From: Oscillospiraceae bacterium | Lineage (GTDB): Bacteria > Bacillota > Clostridia > Oscillospirales > Oscillospiraceae | DNA: 24,886 nucleotides | Assembly: GCA_028708585.1 (NCBI GenBank) | Contig: JAQVYO010000003.1 | Location: 1-24,886, forward strand | Direction: 5' to 3' | Position numbers and translations under genes: made by a program | Notes under the pieces: generated by a model | What the model was told of the DNA's origin: nothing | Seen by the model: only the letters and a program-made list of their open reading frames with translations | Databases searched by the model: none | Shown here: positions 15,213 to 21,938 of the stretch, piece after piece | How positions within the stretch are numbered: position 1 is the stretch's first letter | Layout of the letters: each line of letters starts with the position of its first letter

Positions 15213-15266
15213 GAGAGCCGGAGGAGGCGGCCGCAGCGGCCGCCTCCTCCGGCTCTCCCTCTTTTT
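15213..15266 (+). terminator. Intrinsic terminator with 22-bp perfect stem
   Basis: Bases 15213-15234 are exactly mirrored at 15236-15257 around a single central A, giving a stem of about 21 pairs with a minimal CAG loop, followed by CCTCTTTTTAG. It ends the transcript of the acidic-protein gene. In the rest of the 15149-15494 gap I see no gene and no convincing promoter for the YbaK-type gene. Confidence 0.85.
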
Positions 15267-15494
15267 AGCCTGGCGGATCTTCCCTTTTCCGCCTCCTTTG
15301 TTCGGGCGCCGGTTTCCAGTGCACACCCTTTCGAGGGCAAAAACCGGGCCTTTTCTTTCTCCGGAACGAACCCCGGAAAGACCCAAGGCGCGCCCCACCG
15401 GCAGCCACATAGAGAAATAAGCGCGGGCCACGGCCGTCCCCTCCGCGGCCAACCGGAGGATGCGCCGCCCGGTCCACAAAAGAAAGGAGCCATT

Positions 15495-15971
15495 ATGGCG
15501 GAATGCAAAACAAATGTCATGCGGATACTGGAGCGAAACAAGGTCCCCTACAAGGCCCATGAATATCCCCACGGCAAAGACCCGGTGGACGGGGTTCATG
15601 TAGCCGCGCTTTTGGGAGAGAATCCAGCCGCCGTGTTTAAAACCTTGGTTTTGCAGGGGGCGGATAGGGGATATTACGTTTTTGTGGTGCCCGTCACCCA
15701 TGAGCTGGATTTGAAAAAAGCGGCCGCCGCCGCGAACGTCAAATCCGTCCGGATGATCCCCGTTTCCAGCATCCGGGCGGTAACCGGCTATGTGCGGGGC
15801 GGCTGCTCCCCTTTGGGAATGAAAAAACAGTTCCCCACTATTCTGGACGAAAGCGCCAGAGCCATCTCCCACATCATCGTCAGCGCCGGGAAGATCGGTT
15901 ATCAGATCGACCTTGCCCCCCAAGACTTAATCCGGCTTGCCGGCGGGACCTTCGCCCCCATCACCGCCTGA
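15495..15971 (+). CDS. ybaK: Cys-tRNA(Pro) deacylase, YbaK/EbsC family
   Basis: Trans-editing enzyme that hydrolyses mischarged aminoacyl-tRNA, typically Cys-tRNA(Pro). The 158-residue protein has the YbaK order: N-terminal RILERNKVPYKAHEYP, the AVFKTLV block with conserved lysine K49, FVVPVTHELDLKKAA, and the signature GGCSPLGMKKQFP followed by a DESA segment. The ATG is preceded by AAAGGAG. It is convergent with tsaD. Specificity for Pro rather than related tRNAs is by family membership. Confidence 0.92.
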   Translation: MAECKTNVMRILERNKVPYKAHEYPHGKDPVDGVHVAALLGENPAAVFKTLVLQGADRGYYVFVVPVTHELDLKKAAAAANVKSVRMIPVSSIRAVTGYVRGGCSPLGMKKQFPTILDESARAISHIIVSAGKIGYQIDLAPQDLIRLAGGTFAPITA

Positions 15972-16054
15972 TTTCTCCGGAAATCCGCCGAAACTCCCCA
16001 AAACCGGCAAAAATCCAGATTGAAATATTACGCATCGTATTATATAACCAAAGA

Positions 16055-16102
16055 ATTACAGCCGCTTGGAAAGGGATTTTCTCCCTTGCAGGCGGCTGTA
16101 AT
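16055..16102. terminator. Nested hairpin in the convergent ybaK/tsaD gap (possible bidirectional terminator)
   Basis: Outer 11-bp perfect stem (ATTACAGCCGC at 16055-16065 with GCGGCTGTAAT at 16092-16102) encloses an inner 6-bp stem (AAGGGA at 16071-16076 with TCCCTT at 16082-16087, loop TTTTC). It lies between two genes that end toward each other. U runs are poor on both strands, so the terminator role is inferred from position. Confidence 0.45.
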
Positions 16103-16119
16103 CCGGTCTGGAACGGGGG

Positions 16120-17136
16120 TTACCGTCCCTTCAGCTCAATGTCCATGCTGGCATAAGCATTTAATTCCATGCCGGCTGTGCGCCCGGCCAAAAACTCATA
16201 ATATCCTTGGGCGCCGATCATGGCGGCATTGTCCCCGCAAAAGCGCAGGGGAGGCAGATAAAGGGTTTTCCCCGCCTCATGGACGGCTTTGCTAAGTGCC
16301 GCCCGGATCTGCCCGTTGGCCGCGACGCCTCCCGCGGCGACAATAGCGGAACGTCCCGTGACGCGTGCGGCCTCCATGGTGCGGCTCACCAAAACGTCGC
16401 TTACCGCCTGTTCAAAGGAGGCCGCAAGCCCCTTTTTGTCCAGGGCTTCTTGTTTCTGTTCCGCGTTGTGCACCAGGTTTACAACGGCGGTTTTCAGGCC
16501 GGAAAAGCTCATGTCCAGCGGATGGCCGGAAATGTTGGCCCTTGGCAGGCGGTACGCCGCCGGGTCGCCCCCCTTTGCCAGCGCCTCCATCTTGGGGCCG
16601 CCGGGATAGCCCAGGCCCAAAACCCGCGCGGCTTTGTCAAAGCACTCCCCCGCGGCGTCGTCTTTGGTGCGGCCCAAAACCCGCATCGCCGTATATCCCT
16701 CCACATCCACCAAAAGCGTATTGCCCCCCGAAACCGCAAGGCAGAGGAAAGGAGGCTCCAGCTCCGGAAAACAAAGGTAGTTCGCGGCGATATGCCCCCG
16801 GACATGATGCACCGGGATCAGCGGAACCCCAAGTCCAAAGGAGACCGCCTTCGCAAAATTCAGCCCCACCAAAAGGGCGCCGATCAGCCCCGGCGCAAAG
16901 GTCACCGCCACCCCGTCAATCTCTTTTTTCCCAATCCCCGACTCCCGCAGCGCTGTGTCCGCCAGGGGAACGACAGCCTCCACATGCCGGCGGGATGCGA
17001 TTTCCGGCACCACGCCGCCGTACAGGGCATGCAGATCCGCCTGAGACAACACGACATTGGACAGAATCTGCCTCCCGTCCCGGACCACGGCTGCCGCCGT
17101 TTCGTCGCAGGAGGATTCAATCGCCAATATGTTCAT
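16120..17136 (-). CDS. tsaD: tRNA N6-adenosine threonylcarbamoyltransferase TsaD
   Basis: Transfers threonylcarbamoyl to A37 of ANN-decoding tRNAs, working with TsaB and TsaE. The 338-residue length is normal. The N-terminal ILAIESSCDETAAAVV, VPEIASRRH, and FAPGLIGALLVG segments are diagnostic. Metal ligands are visible at H111 and H115 in HHVRGH and D302 in CGDNAAMIG. It is the last gene of a minus-strand set, 21 bases after rimI, and no tsaB homologue is present between them although tsaB-rimI-tsaD is a frequent order. Confidence 0.95.
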   Translation of the reverse strand: MNILAIESSCDETAAAVVRDGRQILSNVVLSQADLHALYGGVVPEIASRRHVEAVVPLADTALRESGIGKKEIDGVAVTFAPGLIGALLVGLNFAKAVSFGLGVPLIPVHHVRGHIAANYLCFPELEPPFLCLAVSGGNTLLVDVEGYTAMRVLGRTKDDAAGECFDKAARVLGLGYPGGPKMEALAKGGDPAAYRLPRANISGHPLDMSFSGLKTAVVNLVHNAEQKQEALDKKGLAASFEQAVSDVLVSRTMEAARVTGRSAIVAAGGVAANGQIRAALSKAVHEAGKTLYLPPLRFCGDNAAMIGAQGYYEFLAGRTAGMELNAYASMDIELKGR

Positions 17137-17157
17137 ATCACGCCTCCCAAAAAGGTC

Positions 17158-17622
17158 TTATCTTTGGCAAGAAAGGTCATCCATAAATTTTGTCATCAGC
17201 AGCGCGTCTTCCCGGGGCCGGGCATAATAATTTTTCCGCAGCCCCACCGCCTGAAAGCCGAAGCTCTGATACAAAGAGCGGGCCGCCCCGTTGCTTTCCC
17301 GCACCTCCAGCGAGAGGAAAGAAAGGCCCTTTTCGCCGCAAAAGGCCAAAAGCGCCCGCAAAAGCGCGCTCCCCACGCCCTTTCGCCGGGCAGCGGGATG
17401 CACCGCCACATTGGTAACATACCCCTCGTCCATCACAAACTGAAGACCGGCATATCCCAAAAGAGCGCCCTCCGGGTTCTCCGCCGCAAAATAGGCGGCG
17501 TGAGGGGAGGAAAGCTCCTCCTCAAACATGGCAAGGGTCCAGGGCACCGAAAAGCAGAGAGCCTCCAGATCCTTCAGCTTGGGCAAAAGCGCCTCGGTCA
17601 CAGGCAGGATGCGATAGTCCAT
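17158..17622 (-). CDS. rimI: Ribosomal protein alanine N-acetyltransferase RimI
   Basis: GNAT-fold enzyme that acetylates the N-terminal alanine of ribosomal protein S18 in the model case. The 154-residue protein shows the opening CFSVPWTLAMFEEEL, the acetyl-CoA pyrophosphate loop RRKGVGSALL (79-88), and LEVRESNGAARSLYQSFGF with likely catalytic E106 and Y118. It lies between the phosphatase (nine-base gap) and tsaD, the usual RimI neighbour. The substrate is assumed from the family and context. Confidence 0.92.
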   Translation of the reverse strand: MDYRILPVTEALLPKLKDLEALCFSVPWTLAMFEEELSSPHAAYFAAENPEGALLGYAGLQFVMDEGYVTNVAVHPAARRKGVGSALLRALLAFCGEKGLSFLSLEVRESNGAARSLYQSFGFQAVGLRKNYYARPREDALLMTKFMDDLSCQR

Positions 17623-17631
17623 AGCGCCTCC

Positions 17632-18060
17632 TTACCGCAGCTCATCCAGCCGCAGGGAAACCGCCTTTGCAATTTCCCCGGCGGCCAGTGCATAAATGGT
17701 CTCGTCTCCGCCCCAGGGGTCTGAAATGTCCCGCCTTGCCAAAAGGGCGATCTTTTCCCGCCATTGGGGAAAAGTTTGGCACAGCGCCCGGACATGCGCG
17801 CCGGTCATACAGTAGACCTTATCCGCTTCCTCCAGGGCATAGGAGCAGACCTTCCTTGCCCGGTGGGCGGCAAGATCGGCGCCATACCGCTTTGCCGCCT
17901 CAATGGCCAAAGAAGACGCCTCGTCTCCCGCGAAAGCGGAAATTCCACAGGAAGAAGCGGCGGCAGAAATCCCCCTCTTCTCGGCCATCACATTGAAAAT
18001 TCCTTCCGCCATGGCGCTGCGGCAGGTATTGCCGGAACAAACAAATAAAATTTTCCGCAT
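17632..18060 (-). CDS. Low molecular weight protein phosphatase, probably YwlE-like protein-arginine phosphatase
   Basis: The 142-residue protein starts with the P-loop VCSGNTCRS, giving nucleophile C8 and R14, and has the general acid loop DISDPWGGD with D114. The threonine at position 12 aligns with Thr11 of B. subtilis YwlE, the residue reported to favour phosphoarginine over phosphotyrosine, so arginine phosphatase is the better guess. The ATG at 18060 has AAAGGAG eight bases upstream; longer in-frame versions to 18201 are unsupported. It heads the set with rimI and tsaD. The partner arginine kinase McsB is not in the window, though a ClpE-type unfoldase is. Confidence 0.85.
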   Translation of the reverse strand: MRKILFVCSGNTCRSAMAEGIFNVMAEKRGISAAASSCGISAFAGDEASSLAIEAAKRYGADLAAHRARKVCSYALEEADKVYCMTGAHVRALCQTFPQWREKIALLARRDISDPWGGDETIYALAAGEIAKAVSLRLDELR

Positions 18061-18227
18061 GCTAAACGCTCCTTTGTACACGCTTAAAAATAGACGGGCC
18101 TGGCCGCAAAACGAAGGTCGGGGAAAAAGCCCGGCAGTTTCCGTCCCGGCGGCGGAAAAAGCGGGCGGTCTTCCCGTTCCGTCACAGACCGCAGACGCCA
18201 AGGTTTTTGGAGCCGCTCGGTTTTCGC

Positions 18228-18821
18228 TCAGCTTCCCAGGGAAAACGAGGTGAACGCGCAGTGGATCACCGCTTTCCCGCCGTTTAAAATCTCTGCCTGA
18301 AGGGGCGCGCCGGTATCCTCCCGGTACCAGATGCGACAGGTAACCATCTGGTCTTCACCCTCCTGGGGTGCGCCGTAGGTCACCGCCACCGCGGGAACAT
18401 CCCCGCATTTGGAAAAAGCGGTGTCCGAAATATAGCCTTCCCTGCTGTTCTGAATCAAGGCGGGCAGGGCGTCCAAAGGAGAAAGGCCGTCCGGGGACAG
18501 CTCCCCGGTATCCAGGCTGGCCCCTTCAAAGCTGAGCTTGGTTTTCCCTTCCTCCAAAACGGCGGTTACTCCTTTGATATTGTCCGGCTTCAAAACGGCG
18601 AGGACGCTTTGTCCCTCTTTCTTCCAGTCCAGTTTCAGGGTATAGGCATACACCCGGTCGCCGTAGTCCGCCGTCACGTCCGCCTGCATGGTCATGGCGG
18701 ATGTGCCCGCCATTTGGGCTCGGATGGAAAGCGCCCGTTCCTCCGCTTTGCTGTCTTTGCCGCAGGCGCATAAAAGCAAAATCAGCAGTATCATTGGTGC
18801 ACAGGTCAAAAACCGGCGCAC
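18228..18821 (-). CDS. LolA-like/GerS-like lipoprotein
   Basis: Predicted 197-residue lipoprotein: R3-rich start, hydrophobic segment MILLILLL, and lipobox L-C-A-C with lipidated Cys20. The mature part contains short strand-like repeats and a LKPDNIKGVTAVLEEGK segment resembling LolA-type fold proteins, including the GerS germination lipoproteins of Clostridia; this link is by recall, not search. Start choice: the GTG at 18821 is seven bases from GGAGG, while the ATG at 18827 is only one base away. The gene begins 14 bases after the nnr stop codon, so the two are co-transcribed, as seen with some GerS-like genes near alr/nnr in Clostridia. Function is unproven. Confidence 0.7.
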   Translation of the reverse strand: MRRFLTCAPMILLILLLCACGKDSKAEERALSIRAQMAGTSAMTMQADVTADYGDRVYAYTLKLDWKKEGQSVLAVLKPDNIKGVTAVLEEGKTKLSFEGASLDTGELSPDGLSPLDALPALIQNSREGYISDTAFSKCGDVPAVAVTYGAPQEGEDQMVTCRIWYREDTGAPLQAEILNGGKAVIHCAFTSFSLGS

Positions 18822-18835
18822 ACGCATTCCTCCAT

Positions 18836-20389
18836 TTATAGTTTTTCGGTCTTCTCCAGTTGGTCCAGGGAGAAAATGGCCTTGGGAATCGCCTCCAGCA
18901 GGTCGCTTGGCGTCATGCCGTATTCTCCCAGGTCCTGAGCGCAGAGGTCTCCCGCCCTTCCATGGAGCCAGACGGCGGCGGCCGCGGCAAGCCCCGGTTC
19001 CATCTTTTGCCCCAAAAGCGCCAGAATCATACCCGACAGCACATCCCCGCTGCCCCCCTTCGCCATTCCGGAATTTCCGGTGGTGTTGAGATAAACCGTT
19101 CCGTCCGGCAGGGCGGTGACGGTTGCATGCCCCTTCAGCACCAAAACGCACCGGTGCGCTTTGGCAAATTCCCTGGCGGCGCCGATCCGGTCGCCATGGG
19201 ACAGATCGCCCCCCAGCCGCGCAAATTCTCCTTCGTGGGGCGTCAGAATCAAGGGGGCGTCCCTCTTTCCAAGCTTATCTATATTCCGGCCAAGTCCATT
19301 TAGACCATCCGCGTCCAAAACCAGAGGAACCTTCGCCGTTTTGACGAGGGCGGCGGCCATTTTCCGGGTTCCCGGGCCTTGTCCCAGACCCGGCCCCGCC
19401 AGCACCGCGTCGCACTGTTCCGCCCGGCGGAGGATGCGCCCCGCCGCCTTTCCGGATAGCCCGCCGCTGGCAGCCGGCAGGGGAAACACCATCGCCTCGT
19501 CGTTTTTCACGGCTTCGATCTCATAAACCGGTTCCGGGACGTATAAAAAAACCAGACCCGCTCCGGTGCGGGACGCCCCCCGGGCGGCAAAACAAGGCGC
19601 TCCGGTAAACCCCACGCTGCCCGCCGCAATGAGCACCTTCCCAAAATTGCCCTTGTGCCCGTCCGGCCGGCGGCGGGGCAGCGCTTTTTTGACCTCCCGC
19701 CCCGTCATGGCAAAGATCTGACATGGCTCCTCCTCCACAAATTCCCGGGGGATGCCGATGTCCGCAATTTCCAGCGTTCCCCGGCACAGCTTCCCATCCC
19801 CGGCAAAATGGCCCGCTTTGGGAAGGGTAAACGTGACGGTGTGCCTGGCCCGCGCCGCCTTACCCAGGATTCTCCCCGTGTCCGCCTCCACTCCGCTGGG
19901 AATGTCCGCCGAAACCACGGGGGCGGGGCATCGGTTCATCAGCTCAATGGCGGCAAGCTCCTCCTTTTGCACCTCCATCCGGAGGCCGATGCCAAAAACC
20001 GCGTCCACCAGCACGTCCGCCCGATAGCAGAAGGCGGCGGTCTCCGGGTCTCCCGGCACAAATTCCTCCAGACTGCCGCCGGCTTCCTCCAAGCGGCGCA
20101 GCATCTCCCGGGCATCTGCTTTCAGCTTTCCAAGGCTTCCTACCAGGAAGGCCCGAACCCGGACCCCGGCCGCTTGAAGATGCCGGGCGGCGCCAATGCC
20201 GTCCCCCCCGTTGCTGCCTGTCCCGCAGAACAGGGCGGCCGTTTTGCCTTCCGTCTGCCCCAAAAGGGACAAAGCGGCGTTCGCCACCGCCTGCGCGGCC
20301 CGGTCCATCAGCAAAGCCGATGGAATTTTCGCGTCTTGAAAGGCTCTTTGGTCCAGCTTTCGCATCTGATCCGCGGTTGCAATTTTCAT
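18836..20389 (-). CDS. nnr: Bifunctional NAD(P)H-hydrate epimerase / ADP-dependent NAD(P)H-hydrate dehydratase
   Basis: Repairs damaged NAD(P)HX: the N-terminal domain epimerises R and S forms, the C-terminal domain dehydrates the S form using ADP. The 517-residue fusion shows FCGTGSNGGDGIGAARHL at residues 54-71 (YjeF_N), ADIPSGVEADTG, the C-domain segment HKGNFGKVLIAAGS, DADGLNGL, LTPHEGEFARL, and GSGDVLSG at 446-453. The ATG at 20389 has AAGGGGA eight bases upstream, and the promoter at 20513-20541 excludes the longer frame to 20749. It is divergent from pheST and leads the lipoprotein gene. Confidence 0.93.
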   Translation of the reverse strand: MKIATADQMRKLDQRAFQDAKIPSALLMDRAAQAVANAALSLLGQTEGKTAALFCGTGSNGGDGIGAARHLQAAGVRVRAFLVGSLGKLKADAREMLRRLEEAGGSLEEFVPGDPETAAFCYRADVLVDAVFGIGLRMEVQKEELAAIELMNRCPAPVVSADIPSGVEADTGRILGKAARARHTVTFTLPKAGHFAGDGKLCRGTLEIADIGIPREFVEEEPCQIFAMTGREVKKALPRRRPDGHKGNFGKVLIAAGSVGFTGAPCFAARGASRTGAGLVFLYVPEPVYEIEAVKNDEAMVFPLPAASGGLSGKAAGRILRRAEQCDAVLAGPGLGQGPGTRKMAAALVKTAKVPLVLDADGLNGLGRNIDKLGKRDAPLILTPHEGEFARLGGDLSHGDRIGAAREFAKAHRCVLVLKGHATVTALPDGTVYLNTTGNSGMAKGGSGDVLSGMILALLGQKMEPGLAAAAAVWLHGRAGDLCAQDLGEYGMTPSDLLEAIPKAIFSLDQLEKTEKL

Positions 20390-20512
20390 AGGACGTTTCC
20401 CCTTCCAAATGTTTGTCCAAACACAAAACTCCGCCCGCCGCCCACGCAAGCCGCATCGTGTGCGCCGAAAGGGGGCATAAAGAAAGCGGCGGCGCGGAAT
20501 CGTTCTTTTCTC

Positions 20513-20541
20513 ATTATAAAAAAGAATTTGCGTTTCGTCAA
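20513..20541 (-). promoter_or_regulatory. Promoter of nnr-lipoprotein operon
   Basis: On the minus strand: TTGACG (20536-20541), 17-base spacer, perfect TATAAT (20513-20518). The leader to the nnr ATG would be about 115 bases; no structure was recognised in it. Confidence 0.8.
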
Positions 20542-20583
20542 TTTTACGCTGGGCCAGCCCCAAACCCTTTTCTGAATTTTGTC

Positions 20584-20612
20584 TTGCAAACGGAAGGATT
20601 TTATGATATAAA
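20584..20612 (+). promoter_or_regulatory. Promoter of the pheST operon
   Basis: TTGCAA (20584-20589), 17-base spacer, TATAAA (20607-20612). The predicted start near 20619 is just before the T-box stem I at 20633. Confidence 0.7.
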
Positions 20613-20618
20613 TACGAA

Positions 20619-20877
20619 TAAATAAGAAAAAAGGCTGTGAACGGGAAAAATGCGGATTCACTGCCCGGCAGAGAGGACAGGTCCAAGGCTGAAAGCCTGT
20701 CCCGGGCAGGCCGCTTGATATTCGCCCGGGAGCCTCGCGCTGAACGCAAGGGAAAAAACAGTAGGCGCCGGCGGCCAGCCCCCGTTACCGGGCAGCAGAG
20801 AGCGCATGCGCTGCATGCGAATTCGGGTGGTACCGCGGAAGTTCGCCTTTCGTCCCATTGCGGGATGAGAGGTTTTT
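20619..20877 (+). promoter_or_regulatory. T-box riboswitch (tRNA-Phe specific) controlling pheST
   Basis: Leader RNA that senses uncharged tRNA and lets transcription continue. Stem I is closed by GGCT (20633-20636) with AGCC (20731-20734), then CGGG with CCCG, and an internal specifier loop whose 3' side reads TTGATATTCG. The specifier triplet TTC (20721-20723, phenylalanine) sits just before the helix, with the usual purine after it. The T-box core GGGTGGTACCGCG is at 20825-20837; TGGT (20828-20831) pairs with an ACCA tRNA end, matching the A discriminator usual for tRNA-Phe. The terminator is an 11-bp stem (20846-20856 with 20862-20872) followed by TTTTT. Specifier and downstream genes agree. 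Confidence 0.93.
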
Positions 20878-20901
20878 ACATTTTTTAAAGGAGTTGTGTC
20901 T

Positions 20902-21927
20902 ATGCAAAAACAATTGGAGGAGATTCGCCGCGGGGCGCTTTCCGCCATTTCGTCCGCCGGATCCGGGGTGGACCTGGAGGCCCTTCGGGTGAAATATCTG
21001 GGCAAAAAAGGGGCGCTTACCGCCCTTTTAAAGCAAATGGGAGCGCTCTCCCCCCAAGAGCGGCCAAAAATGGGCCAGCTGGCAAACCAGGTGCGGGAAG
21101 ACCTGTCCTCGGCTATCGCGCGGCAAGCGGAAATTCTCTCCCAAAAGGCGCTGGACGCAAGGCTTGCATCCGAGGTTCTGGACGTGACCATTCCGGGAAC
21201 GAAGGTCCCCGTCGGGCACAAACACCCCATGTCCATCGTTTTGGAAGAAGTGGAAGACATCTTCGCGGGCATGGGCTTTCAGATCGCGGAAGGTCCGGAG
21301 GTGGAGCTTTCCGACTATAATTTTACCAAGCTGAACACGCCGGAGGGCCACCCCGCCCGGGACTGGCAGGACACCTTTTATCTCAGCGAGGATTCTTCCG
21401 TGGTGCTCCGCACGCAAACCTCCCCGGTGCAGGTGCGGGTGATGGAACGGCAAAAGCCGCCCATCCGCATCATCTCCCACGGCCGGGTATACCGGAAAGA
21501 CGAGGTGGACGCCACCCATTCTCCCATGTTCCACCAGATCGAGGGCCTTGTGGTGGACAAGGGCGTCACCATGGCGGATTTAAAGGGGACGCTGGAAGTG
21601 CTGGTCCGGCGGCTGTACGGGAAGGATGCAAAAATCCGCTTCCGCCCCCACCATTTTCCCTTCACGGAACCATCCTGCGAAGTGGATGTCCAGTGCTTTG
21701 AATGCCAGGGCGAAGGCTGCCGTGTGTGCAAAGGGGAAGGCTGGATCGAGCTTCTGGGCGCCGGCATGGTGCATCCCAAAGTTTTGGAGGGCTGCGGCAT
21801 CGACACCGAAGTCTATAGCGGCTTTGCCTTTGGCATCGGCGTGGAGCGGCTGACCATGCGCCGCTTCTCCATCAGCGACCTGCGCCTGATTTTTGAGAAC
21901 GACGTGCGGTTTTTAACCCAGTTTTAG
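20902..21927 (+). CDS. pheS: Phenylalanyl-tRNA synthetase alpha subunit PheS
   Basis: Catalytic subunit of the alpha2-beta2 enzyme that charges tRNA-Phe. The 341-residue protein contains the N-terminal coiled-coil, then the class II core: GFQIAEGPEVELSDYNFTKL, THSPMFHQIEGLVVD (motif 2 region), RFRPHHFPFTEPSCEVDV, and the C-terminal GWIELLGAGMVHPKVL with FAFGIGVERLTM (motif 3). The ATG at 20902 is eight bases from AAAGGAG; the GTG at 20896 is too close. It is 11 bases upstream of pheT and controlled by the T-box. Confidence 0.97.
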   Translation: MQKQLEEIRRGALSAISSAGSGVDLEALRVKYLGKKGALTALLKQMGALSPQERPKMGQLANQVREDLSSAIARQAEILSQKALDARLASEVLDVTIPGTKVPVGHKHPMSIVLEEVEDIFAGMGFQIAEGPEVELSDYNFTKLNTPEGHPARDWQDTFYLSEDSSVVLRTQTSPVQVRVMERQKPPIRIISHGRVYRKDEVDATHSPMFHQIEGLVVDKGVTMADLKGTLEVLVRRLYGKDAKIRFRPHHFPFTEPSCEVDVQCFECQGEGCRVCKGEGWIELLGAGMVHPKVLEGCGIDTEVYSGFAFGIGVERLTMRRFSISDLRLIFENDVRFLTQF

Positions 21928-21938
21928 GAGGAGATACG

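Noticed and set aside
15099..15923. 274-codon minus-strand open frame across the acidic-protein end and ybaK
   Set aside because: Runs through a strong terminator hairpin and is antisense to ybaK; composition unlike a real protein.
16207..17724. 505-codon plus-strand open frame opposite tsaD, rimI and the phosphatase end
   Set aside because: It is antisense to three well-recognised genes, has Arg/Pro/His-rich low-complexity content and no family motifs; a by-product of GC-rich codon usage.
18822..19151. Long N-terminal extension of the lipoprotein gene
   Set aside because: Overlaps nnr out of frame and would displace the signal peptide and lipobox from the N-terminus.
19655..20575. 306-codon plus-strand open frame opposite nnr
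   Set aside because: Antisense to the well-conserved nnr gene and reads through its promoter.
20637..20888. 83-codon open frame ahead of pheS
   Set aside because: Lies entirely inside the T-box RNA; no separate ribosome binding site.
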